NCBI GenBank assembly: GCA_021295835.1
Contig: JAGWBP010000037.1
Span: 1 to 12,997 of the forward strand
Direction: 5' to 3'
DNA length: 12,997 bases
Source: Gemmatimonadota bacterium
GTDB taxonomy: Bacteria; Gemmatimonadota; Gemmatimonadetes; Longimicrobiales; Gaopeijiaceae
Within the stretch, counting starts at the first letter, position 1. Each line of letters opens with the position of its first letter. The position numbers and the translations under genes were made by a program. This document shows positions 7,473 through 12,997 of the stretch, piece after piece. The notes beneath the pieces are model-generated. The model was given only the letters and a program-made list of their open reading frames with translations. It ran no database searches and was not told the origin of the DNA.

Positions 7473-8633
7473 TCACCGACCGTCGGCCCTCGCCAGCGCC
7501 CCGCCTACGATCAGGTGCTGGATCTCGGTCGTCCCCTCGTAGATGCGGAGTGCGCGCACGGCGCGGTAGAGGCGGTCGACCGGGTGACTGGCCAGCACCC
7601 CTCGGCCGCCGAGCACCTGGACGGCCCGGTCCACGATCCGCCCAGCCGCCTCGGTGGCGAATGCCTTCGCCATGGCGGCCTCGACGGTGATTCGCTCGGT
7701 GCCCCGGTCCTTCTCCCACCCGGCCCTGTAGGCGAGGAGGCGTCCGGCGGTCAGCTCCGTGGCCGAGCGGGCGAGCTTCTCCCGCACGAGCTGGTGCGAG
7801 GCTAGCGGCTTGCCGAACTGCTCCCGAGTGCGGGCGTGCCGGGTAGCCTCCCAGAGGGCACGGCCCGCCATCCCATTGGCGGCCGCGGCAACGGTCGGTC
7901 TCAGGCGGTCGAGCGTCGCCAGGCCGACCCCGAGGCCCCCGCCCGCCTCGCCGAGGATCGAATCCGCGCCCACGTGGCAGCCCCGCAAGCCGATCTCGCC
8001 CAGCGGGTGGGGAGCGCTCATCACCTGGGGGCCCGCGTACTCGAGCCCATCGGCATCGGCCGCGACCACAAAGCACGAGATGCCGCGTCGACCAGCCGCC
8101 CGGTCGGTCGAGGCGAAGACGACGTAGAAGTCCGCGATGCCAGCGTTCGAGATGAAGGCCTTGCCCCCATCCAGAGTCCATCCACCTCCGCTCTGCTGGG
8201 CCGCCGTCGTGGTGAGAGCCGCCACGTCGGATCCCGCCTCCCGCTCGGTCATCGCGAATCCGCCCATCGCGCCCCCGGCGAGCGCCTGCTCCGACCAGCC
8301 GCCCGGATCGGTGCCGCAGAGGAGGGCGGGAGTCGCGCTCAGGCCCTGCAGCGCGAAGACCGCATCGGCGAGCGGCGACCACCAGGCGAGCGTCTCGCGC
8401 ACCACAAGGCAGCCGCGCACGTCGCCGCTGGCGATCGGCTCGAAGAGCCCGGCCGCTCCCATCGGGGCAACCAGACCCCGGGCCCGTACCCGCGCCTGGT
8501 CGTCGTCGTCCGGGTCGCTCCGCCCCCGCAGCTCGTCGCGGCAGAAGGCGGTCGCCCGGTCGCGCAGCTCGTGGTGCGCCTCGTCCAGGAAGGCGACGAC
8601 CGGATCGGGCGCAAGACCCTCGGCGTCAAACAA
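7473..8633 (-). CDS. Acyl-CoA dehydrogenase
   Basis: This 386-aa FAD enzyme of the acyl-CoA dehydrogenase family oxidises CoA thioesters between C-alpha and C-beta. It shows GGFAMTEREAGSDVAAL, LDGGKAFISNAGIADFYVVF, RTREQFGKPLASHQLVREKL, QVLGGRGVL and the C-terminal IYEGTTEIQHLIVGGAL, whose Glu is the usual catalytic base. The start is a TTG at 8631-8633, overlapping the end of the hydratase gene by 8 bp with no clear ribosome binding site. It probably depends on coupling to translation of that gene. In context its substrate is more likely a ring-derived or ring-opened intermediate of anthraniloyl-CoA breakdown than a fatty acyl-CoA; that is inference, as specificity cannot be read from the motifs. 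Confidence 0.9.
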   Translation of the reverse strand: MFDAEGLAPDPVVAFLDEAHHELRDRATAFCRDELRGRSDPDDDDQARVRARGLVAPMGAAGLFEPIASGDVRGCLVVRETLAWWSPLADAVFALQGLSATPALLCGTDPGGWSEQALAGGAMGGFAMTEREAGSDVAALTTTAAQQSGGGWTLDGGKAFISNAGIADFYVVFASTDRAAGRRGISCFVVAADADGLEYAGPQVMSAPHPLGEIGLRGCHVGADSILGEAGGGLGVGLATLDRLRPTVAAAANGMAGRALWEATRHARTREQFGKPLASHQLVREKLARSATELTAGRLLAYRAGWEKDRGTERITVEAAMAKAFATEAAGRIVDRAVQVLGGRGVLASHPVDRLYRAVRALRIYEGTTEIQHLIVGGALARADGR

Positions 8634-9447
8634 AGCGCGGCCTGCGCTTGGCGACGAAGGCCTCGTACGCCTCCCTGAAGTTCGGGTTCAGCATGCAGAT
8701 CGCCTGCGCCCGCGCCTCGGCCTCCAGAGCGGCCTCCAGCTCCATCTGGGACTCGCCGTCGAGAGCCTGCTTGGTAACGCCGAGCGCAAAGGAGGGCCCC
8801 CGGGCGAGCCGCTCGGCGAAGGCGGTGGCCTCTGCGAGCACCTCCCCGTCCGGCACCACCCGGTTGTAGAGTCCGATGCGGTGCGCCTCGGTCGCATCGA
8901 CGAAGTCGCCCGCCATGAGCAGCTCGGTGGCGCGTCCCAGCCCCACGATCCGGGGCAGCATCCAGGCGGCGCCCATGTCCGCACCGGACAGGCCCACCCG
9001 GGTGAAGAGGTACGCTATGCGGGCCGACGCGGCCGCGATGCGCACGTCGCACGCCGTCGCGATCACCGCCCCTGCGCCCGCCACCGTGCCATTGAGCGCC
9101 GCGACGACCGGCTGGCGGCAGGCGCGGATCGCGCCCACCAGGTGGCAGGTCATCCGGGTGAAATCGAGCAGCCCCTCGAAATTGCGCTCGAGGAGCGGTC
9201 CGATGATCTCCTCGACGTCTCCGCCGGAGCAGAATCCGCGCCCTGCGCCGGTGACGACGATCGCCCGCACCTCGGCCTCGGAGTCGAGTGCCCTGAAGGT
9301 GGCGAGGAGCTCCCGGTAGACCTCGAAGGTGAGCGCGTTCAGCCGGTCGGGGCGATTCAGAGTGATCCGGGCGACGGCGGTGTTCTCGTCGAAGTCCAGG
9401 AGGAAGGAGCGGGGGGGTTGGAGTGTGAGGGGATCAGGTGCGGTCAT
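8626..9447 (-). CDS. Enoyl-CoA hydratase/isomerase (crotonase) family protein
   Basis: This 273-aa crotonase-fold protein shows ARITLNRPDRLNALT, the first oxyanion-hole loop GRGFCSGGDVEEI, the second, NGTVAGAGAVIATACDVRIA, and the helix motif LPRIVGLGRATELLMAG. By eye, the first of the two Glu residues of classical hydratases (in the FGQPE segment) aligns with Arg in LFTRVGLSGADMG, while the second aligns with the Glu of RATELLM. A plain hydratase is therefore doubtful; a hydrolase or isomerase acting on a ring CoA ester is possible. It follows the RidA-fold gene after 5 bp and overlaps the dehydrogenase gene, so it is mid-operon. Confidence 0.88.
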   Translation of the reverse strand: MTAPDPLTLQPPRSFLLDFDENTAVARITLNRPDRLNALTFEVYRELLATFRALDSEAEVRAIVVTGAGRGFCSGGDVEEIIGPLLERNFEGLLDFTRMTCHLVGAIRACRQPVVAALNGTVAGAGAVIATACDVRIAAASARIAYLFTRVGLSGADMGAAWMLPRIVGLGRATELLMAGDFVDATEAHRIGLYNRVVPDGEVLAEATAFAERLARGPSFALGVTKQALDGESQMELEAALEAEARAQAICMLNPNFREAYEAFVAKRRPRFV

Positions 9448-9452
9448 GGCTG

Positions 9453-9932
9453 CTATTTCTCCGGCGGGTCAATGGCGGGCCGCAGGTTTGGTTGAGCCTG
9501 CGGGATGACGGCCGTGGCCTCGACCTCCACCACCGCGCGCGGATCGACGAGCTCGGTCACGGCCACCAGCGCCATCGCCGGAAAGTGCTTGCCGAGTGCG
9601 CTTCGGTAGGCGGCGCCGACCTCCGCGAGCCCCCGGCGATAGCTCTCGATCTCGGTCACGTAGATCGTCAGACGCCCGATGTCGGTGACCTGGCCGCCCG
9701 CCGCCTCGACCACCTGGGCCACCCTGGCGAGCGCAACCCCAAACTGCTCCGCAAGCACTCTGGGCGACACCGACCCGGCCGCCGCTTCGGCCTCGTCGTC
9801 GCTGGCCTCCACGCCGATCTGCCCCGCCACGAAGAGGGCGCGCCCTCCCGCTGGCGCGAGCATCCCGTGGCTCCATCCGCGAGGCGCTCCCAGCGCAGGG
9901 GGATTCACGACCTCCCACCCCTGCGAGCTCAC
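9453..9932 (-). CDS. RidA/YjgF-fold protein, first gene of the operon
   Basis: The product is 159 aa from a GTG at 9930-9932. The frame is open about 14 codons further back but has no ATG/GTG/TTG there, and no clear Shine-Dalgarno precedes the GTG. Family marks are VVNPPALGAPRGWSHGMLAP, ALFVAGQIGVEAS, FGVALARVAQVVEAAGG, IGRLTIYVTEIESYRRG and the C-terminal AVVEVEATAVI. RidA proteins hydrolyse enamine/imine intermediates, but the catalytic Arg of the PARS motif in true RidA is replaced here (HFPAMALVAV). It may belong to one of the Rid subgroups without classical deaminase activity. RidA-fold enzymes are known in aminoaromatic catabolism (2-aminomuconate deaminase). Here it could remove or guard the enamine nitrogen of the 2-amino-oxocyclohexene-carboxyl-CoA made by the flavoenzyme; that role is inferred from position. 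Confidence 0.85.
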   Translation of the reverse strand: MSSQGWEVVNPPALGAPRGWSHGMLAPAGGRALFVAGQIGVEASDDEAEAAAGSVSPRVLAEQFGVALARVAQVVEAAGGQVTDIGRLTIYVTEIESYRRGLAEVGAAYRSALGKHFPAMALVAVTELVDPRAVVEVEATAVIPQAQPNLRPAIDPPEK

Positions 9933-10082
9933 CTTGGCGATGCGTACAATGGCGGTCTCGGCGTGTGGGGCCAGTCAGGCCGCGGGCAGGCTCAGCGTCC
10001 CACAAGGACGCATCGGGCGGACAGACTAGTATAGATGCAGCCGATAGGGCCCGCACACATACCTGGAGCGAGGCAGTCCGAT
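9933..10082. promoter_or_regulatory. Divergent promoter region between the catabolic operon and the DUF2157-like gene
   Basis: This 150-bp gap separates divergent genes and should hold both promoters. TATACT (minus strand, 10033 to 10028) matches five of six bases of the -10 consensus and would give the catabolic operon a leader of roughly 90 nt. The same bases read on the plus strand give TAGTAT (10027-10032), a weaker -10 for the other gene. No good -35 was seen for either, and no clear operator or riboswitch was recognised. Confidence 0.35.
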
Positions 10083-11276
10083 ATGCCATACGATCGAGTC
10101 AGTTCCGCCATCGACCGCTGGGAGGTGGACGGCCTCGTCAGCTCCGAGCAGGGGGCCGCTCTGCGCGAGGACCACGCCGTACACTCCACCCGGACGCAGC
10201 GCCGCCGCTCCCAGTACACCGTCTCGATCACCGCTGGGGTCCTTCTCGTCGTGGCCGGAGTCACCTTCCTCGCCTGGTCGTGGCCCCGCATGGGCGACGG
10301 CGGCCGCTCGCTCCTCATCTGGGCGGCGGGCGTTCTCGTGGCGGCCCTCGGCGTCCGCATGGTGCGCGCTCGCCGCTGGGTGCCAGTGGCGCGCGCCCTC
10401 CAGTCGAGCGGCCTGGCGCTCCTCCTGGCCGCGTACGCCTACTCGCAGACCGCGTGGCCGAGCGGAACCCTGGGGGGTGTGGCGGTGGGCACGCTCTCGC
10501 TCGCGACTCCGATCATGGCGCTCGTGCTCCTCGCACGGGCGAGCTGGGTGATGTCGGGCGTGACCGTCGCGATCGGCTACGGCTTCGTGGCGGTCTTTCT
10601 GCACCGTGCGCTCTCGCTCCCGGACCAGGCGCTAGTGTGGACGCTCGACGGCGTGCTGGTAGCCACCTTGTTGGCTATGGCGCTGACGATCTGGCGCCAG
10701 TTGAGGAGCGGGCCGGGAGAGGATGGAGGCCGCAGCGTCAGCCCGCCTGTCCTGAGTGCCTTCGTCGTCAGCGTCTATGCCGGGTTCCTCTTCGTGATTC
10801 TGACCGCGACGGTGGCGCTCGAGATGGCGGATGTGCCCTTCCTCGCCCTCGATGCATGGCTCCTCCTCGTGACCGCCGTGGCCGTCTGGGCGATCCACTG
10901 GGCGCCGACCGGGCTCGCGAACCCCCACTACGTGCACGGCGTCGCGCTCTCGGTTGGGATCGCAATACCGCTCGGATTCGCCACTCCCCTCGAGCTCTAC
11001 GACGCTCCCCCTCCGGTCGCCGCGCTCGTGGTGGCGTCGGTGGGCGTAGCCGGGCTGTGGTACGGGCTTGGCCGGAGCGCGATGTCGCTGATCGTCACAT
11101 CGTGCGCGGCGATCGTCTGTGCCGCCTGGTACCTCGGGGCCGAGTTCGGCGACAACATCGGGTCGGTCATAGCCCTTGCGGTCGTGGCGGCGGTGTTCTT
11201 CCTGGGCGCTTCCCGGATTGGGCGGGAACGGGCAGCAGGCGAGGCTAAGCCGAGAGGCGTGGGCGACACCGAATGA
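10083..11276 (+). CDS. DUF2157-like multi-pass membrane protein
   Basis: The product is 397 aa from the ATG at 10083. It has a short soluble N-terminus with the DUF2157-like pattern IDRWEVDGLVSSEQGAALRE, then about 12 hydrophobic segments (for example SITAGVLLVVAGVTFLAWSW, LLIWAAGVLVAALGVRMV, FVVSVYAGFLFVILTATVAL, VIALAVVAAVFFLGASRIG) and a charged tail ending KPRGVGDTE. An in-frame ATG at 10035 would add 16 residues but stands only 3 nt past the candidate -10, so the internal start, preceded by GAGG, is preferred. No transporter or enzyme motif was recognised and the function is unknown. It is transcribed away from the tryptophan operon. The next genes on the right are convergent. Confidence 0.75.
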   Translation: MPYDRVSSAIDRWEVDGLVSSEQGAALREDHAVHSTRTQRRRSQYTVSITAGVLLVVAGVTFLAWSWPRMGDGGRSLLIWAAGVLVAALGVRMVRARRWVPVARALQSSGLALLLAAYAYSQTAWPSGTLGGVAVGTLSLATPIMALVLLARASWVMSGVTVAIGYGFVAVFLHRALSLPDQALVWTLDGVLVATLLAMALTIWRQLRSGPGEDGGRSVSPPVLSAFVVSVYAGFLFVILTATVALEMADVPFLALDAWLLLVTAVAVWAIHWAPTGLANPHYVHGVALSVGIAIPLGFATPLELYDAPPPVAALVVASVGVAGLWYGLGRSAMSLIVTSCAAIVCAAWYLGAEFGDNIGSVIALAVVAAVFFLGASRIGRERAAGEAKPRGVGDTE

Positions 11277-11536
11277 CAGCACACCCGCGCCGAGCTGCTC
11301 GCCACCTCCCAGAGCGCGGGGTCCCCCAGCGCGAACCCCTCGAGTGGCACATTTCCGATTTCCGGCAACCTCGGGTCGTCCAGCCGGAGTTCCATCGCCA
11401 CGGCCCATTGCATGACCGCCCGGGCGAGCTGGCGGGCCGGACCGTCGCCCGGTTCGGGGCCGATTCCGCCCGGTTCGGGCCGATCCTGCGCCGTCGAAGG
11501 GACGGCCCGCCCCGTTTCGGACGCTCCCAGGGCCGC
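11277..11536 (-). pseudogene. Unassigned coding remnant convergent with the membrane protein gene
   Basis: A minus-strand frame reads from the TGA at 11537-11539 towards the membrane protein gene and contains protein-like sequence: ARQLARAVMQWAVAMELRL, DDPRLPEIGNVPLEGFALGD and PALWEVASSS. It has an ATG at 11411-11413, but the frame only ends deep inside the oppositely oriented gene (10997). Either a real small gene overlaps the neighbour tail-to-tail or, more likely, this is a fragment. I do not recognise the family. Confidence 0.3.
11448..11488 (+). repeat. Two-unit tandem repeat, about 21 bp each
   Basis: cccggttcggggccgattccg (11448-11468) is followed directly by cccggttcgggccgatcctg (11469-11488), identical except for one missing G and changes near the end. 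On the minus strand it encodes a GGIGPEPG-type repeat inside the remnant frame. It may mark slippage in a decaying stretch. Confidence 0.6.
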
Positions 11537-11539
11537 TCA

Positions 11540-11707
11540 GCGTAGCCCCCCTCCAGAAAGCACCGAAACGGCCCCTAATGCCATTTCCCGCTTCGGACGG
11601 CCCATGGGTCGCCGGTGGACGGGTTCGCCAGATACGGACCACGGGTCCTCGCGGACGGACCGCACAATGGGCAGCAGGGGGTCGGGGCGCACATTGGCGC
11701 GCGGGGC
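11540..11707 (-). other. Intergenic stretch with a short open frame, no recognised gene
   Basis: Immediately after the ancestral stop of the peptidase pseudogene, the same minus-strand frame stays open for 56 codons (including NVRPDPLLPIVRSVREDPW and RRPMGRPKREMALGAVSVL) to the TGA at 11537-11539, and the remnant frame continues after it. No start codon with a ribosome binding site and no family resemblance were seen. It may be a further piece of a broken gene or chance. Confidence 0.2.
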
Positions 11708-12020
11708 TCATTCCACAGTGATGCAATCTATCTCGGGGAAGTGGAGGGACACGTCGCGCCCGCATAGAAGGCCGGTCAGGTCGCCGTCGATCTAGCCATA
11801 CTCTTCACGCATATGCGCCCCCTCCATCGTCAGGTCAATCTTGCAGCTATTCGAGGTGCCGTCGTTCCTGCTCCATGTCACGCAGCCTGTAATCGCCATG
11901 TCAAATTCGTCGTCAACATCTTCGCATTCAATGCGCCATTCTTCCAAGTCAAAGACGATGTTGGGGTTTCCCCTCGAGGACCAGCGTGTCGCCATCGGCC
12001 GACAGTTCACAGCCGTCCGG
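11708..12020 (-). repeat. Duplicated C-terminal module, downstream copy
   Basis: This copy aligns base for base with 12534-12845. The offset is 826 from the stop codons to about 11960 and becomes 825 after a single extra base near 11970. Similarity is roughly four-fifths by eye. Both genes end at the equivalent stop position, so it is a duplicated gene end rather than a mobile repeat. Confidence 0.85.
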
Positions 12021-12487
12021 TTTTCAAGACACCATACGAAGTCGGACACATCGTTGCGTTCTTCCCAGTCATCCAGGAAAGGAATCACACTTGGGTGCTT
12101 GACTTCGCAGGTCGCAAACACCTTCATGACGTAGTGGGCGCTGTAGTGGGTCTTGTCCTCTGGCTCATCGATTTCGCTGGGATTGTCGGGACTACTGCCT
12201 GTCGCGCCGTCGCTCAGGTCGTTGAACAGTGCGACCACAAAGGCCACGACCTCGGGCTTCGGCCTACCCTCGGCCGAAGGAGTGTCCCATATGCCAGCAC
12301 CTACCCCTACGATGCCGCCATACACGGCGAGACCCTCCCAGAACGAGCATTCGTACGACGACGGCTTCATAAATGTCCAGCCATCACTACAGTTCGTCTT
12401 CCACATTCCCCCCATCGCCTTGTGGCGCAATGCGTGCGTGTACTCGTGGGCGGCCGCGTCGTCGTGGTAGGCGGATGGTGAAAACAC
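11708..12487 (-). pseudogene. Putative secreted HExxH metallopeptidase, decaying downstream paralogue
   Basis: The frame opens after the TGA at 12530-12532, with a GTG at 12485-12487 and an in-frame TAG at 11792-11794. The N-terminal part holds DDAAAHEYTHALRHKAMGG, an HExxH zinc motif, and about 30 residues later SFWEGLAVYGG, whose Glu fits the third ligand of gluzincin/MA-type peptidases (HE.tH...EGlA.Y). Cys residues are frequent, as in secreted proteins. No signal peptide is present and the frame begins at CAFYDRGDDKVVFSP, which reads like protein interior, so the 5' part looks missing. The C-terminal module is homologous to that of the upstream paralogue. Compared with it, this copy carries one extra base near 11970 and an apparent missing base near 12022, between which the frame is wrong (NRTAVNCRPMATRWSSRG instead of PDGCELSADGDTLVLEG). 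A TAG stands in place of a Glu codon, yet 27 further matching codons follow to a TGA at 11708-11710. Sequencing error could explain part of this. Confidence 0.65.
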
Positions 12488-12533
12488 GACCTTGTCATCT
12501 CCACGATCGTAGAATGCGCAGGATCGCCATCAT

Positions 12534-12845
12534 CTACTCCACAACGGCCCAATCTATCTCGGAGAAGTGGAAGGACACGTCGCGCCCGCATAGACGGCCG
12601 GCCAGGCCGCCGTCGATCTCGCCGTATTCCTCACGCATATGACCATCTTCCATCGTCAGGTCTACCCCGCAGCTATTCGAGGTGCCGTCGGTCCTGCTCC
12701 ATGTCACGGCCCCGGTAATCGCCATGTTAAATTCGTTGTTACCTTTTTTGAAGTCGACGCGCCATCCTTCCAATTCAAAGACGATGCTGGGGTCTCCCTC
12801 CAGGGCCAGCGTGTCGCCGTCGGCCGACAGCTTGCAGCCGTCCGG
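12534..12845 (-). repeat. Duplicated C-terminal module, upstream copy
   Basis: This copy is homologous to 11708-12020 in direct orientation. Together they show a tandem gene duplication with about 826 bp periodicity, in which the sequence upstream of the module (beyond the conserved CCGGACGG) is no longer clearly alike between copies. Confidence 0.85.
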
Positions 12846-12997
12846 CGTCACGGTCGCCATTGCGGTAGTCCATGTCGTATCCCCACGTTGCTGACCACTT
12901 CGAGTAAAAGGGACAAGGGCACTGCCGCCGAGCAGACACGGTGCAACGTCGTCTGGATAGATCCGTTCGGTCACCGCCCACAACTCGCGCAGGATGG
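12534..12997 (-). CDS. Paralogue of the metallopeptidase gene, C-terminal part (runs off right edge)
   Basis: The frame is open from the right edge to the TAG at 12534-12536, with 153 codons visible. It enters with ILRELWAVTERIYPDDVAPC; the internal TTG at 12981-12983 is not a convincing start, so the gene probably begins outside the window. The visible part is a beta-rich, acidic module: TVTPDGCKLSADGDTLALEG, SIVFELEGWRVDF, FNMAITGAVTWSRTDG, VDLTMEDGHMREEYGEIDG and GRDVSFHFSEIDWAVVE. It is continuous where the downstream copy is broken, so it serves as the intact reference. The zinc motif, if present, would lie to the right of the window; peptidase function is inferred only from the paralogue. 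No known domain name could be assigned to the module. It is followed after 46 bp by the paralogue's GTG. Confidence 0.6.
   Translation of the reverse strand, partial: ILRELWAVTERIYPDDVAPCLLGGSALVPFTRSGQQRGDTTWTTAMATVTPDGCKLSADGDTLALEGDPSIVFELEGWRVDFKKGNNEFNMAITGAVTWSRTDGTSNSCGVDLTMEDGHMREEYGEIDGGLAGRLCGRDVSFHFSEIDWAVVE

Noticed and set aside
5221..7542. 773-codon plus-strand frame opposite the flavoenzyme
   Set aside because: Antisense shadow typical of high-GC DNA; no domain-like sequence.
7450..8382. N-terminal extension of the flavoenzyme frame (to 1090 aa)
   Set aside because: The extra 311 codons lie antiparallel or out of frame over the acyl-CoA dehydrogenase gene and are Arg/Gly/Pro-rich; the FAD fold begins exactly at the ATG at 7449.
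10632..11765. 377-codon minus-strand frame
   Set aside because: Arg/Pro/Gly-rich and overlaps the membrane protein gene antiparallel; no family resemblance.
1..12997. CRISPR arrays, tRNA or rRNA genes
   Set aside because: No regularly spaced repeats and no recognisable tRNA or rRNA sequence on either strand.
12518..12997. Short match gcgcaggat near 12520 and at the right edge as a duplication junction
   Set aside because: Only about 9 bp and at a spacing unrelated to the 826-bp duplication offset; probably chance.

Overview
This is high-GC bacterial DNA (roughly 65-70% G+C by eye, dropping over the last ~1.2 kb). A six-bladed beta-propeller gene, an outer-membrane beta-barrel gene and a DUF2157-type membrane protein, together with the GC content, suggest Gemmatimonadota or a similar environmental lineage. 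That is a guess: there is no phylogenetic marker gene in the window.

The centre (3033-9932, minus strand, transcribed right to left) is a tightly packed six-gene operon for tryptophan breakdown. Its order is a RidA-fold protein, a crotonase-fold enoyl-CoA hydratase/isomerase, an acyl-CoA dehydrogenase, a two-domain anthraniloyl-CoA (2-aminobenzoyl-CoA) monooxygenase/reductase, tryptophan 2,3-dioxygenase and kynureninase. Read as a pathway, the dioxygenase and kynureninase turn tryptophan into anthranilate plus alanine. After activation to the CoA thioester, the flavoenzyme hydroxylates and reduces the ring, and the three upstream genes look like tools for removing nitrogen, opening the ring and beta-oxidation. 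No kynurenine formamidase or anthranilate-CoA ligase is present, so those two steps must be encoded elsewhere.

Left flank (1-2128): the N-terminal third of an IS1380-family transposase runs off the left edge on the minus strand, with the probable IS end near 505-523. It is followed by a plus-strand beta-propeller (probable lipoprotein) gene with a strong ribosome binding site. A minus-strand outer-membrane barrel gene (2129-2788) follows and is bracketed by two direct copies of a ~70 bp repeat.

Right flank (9933-12997): a DUF2157-like multi-pass membrane protein diverges from the operon. About 430 bp without an intact gene follow, holding coding remnants. The end of the window has lower GC and carries two tandem, minus-strand paralogues of a putative secreted HExxH metallopeptidase with a shared C-terminal beta-rich module. 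The downstream paralogue is decaying: against its neighbour it shows a premature TAG, a +1 indel and a probable compensating -1 indel. The upstream paralogue looks intact but runs off the right edge.
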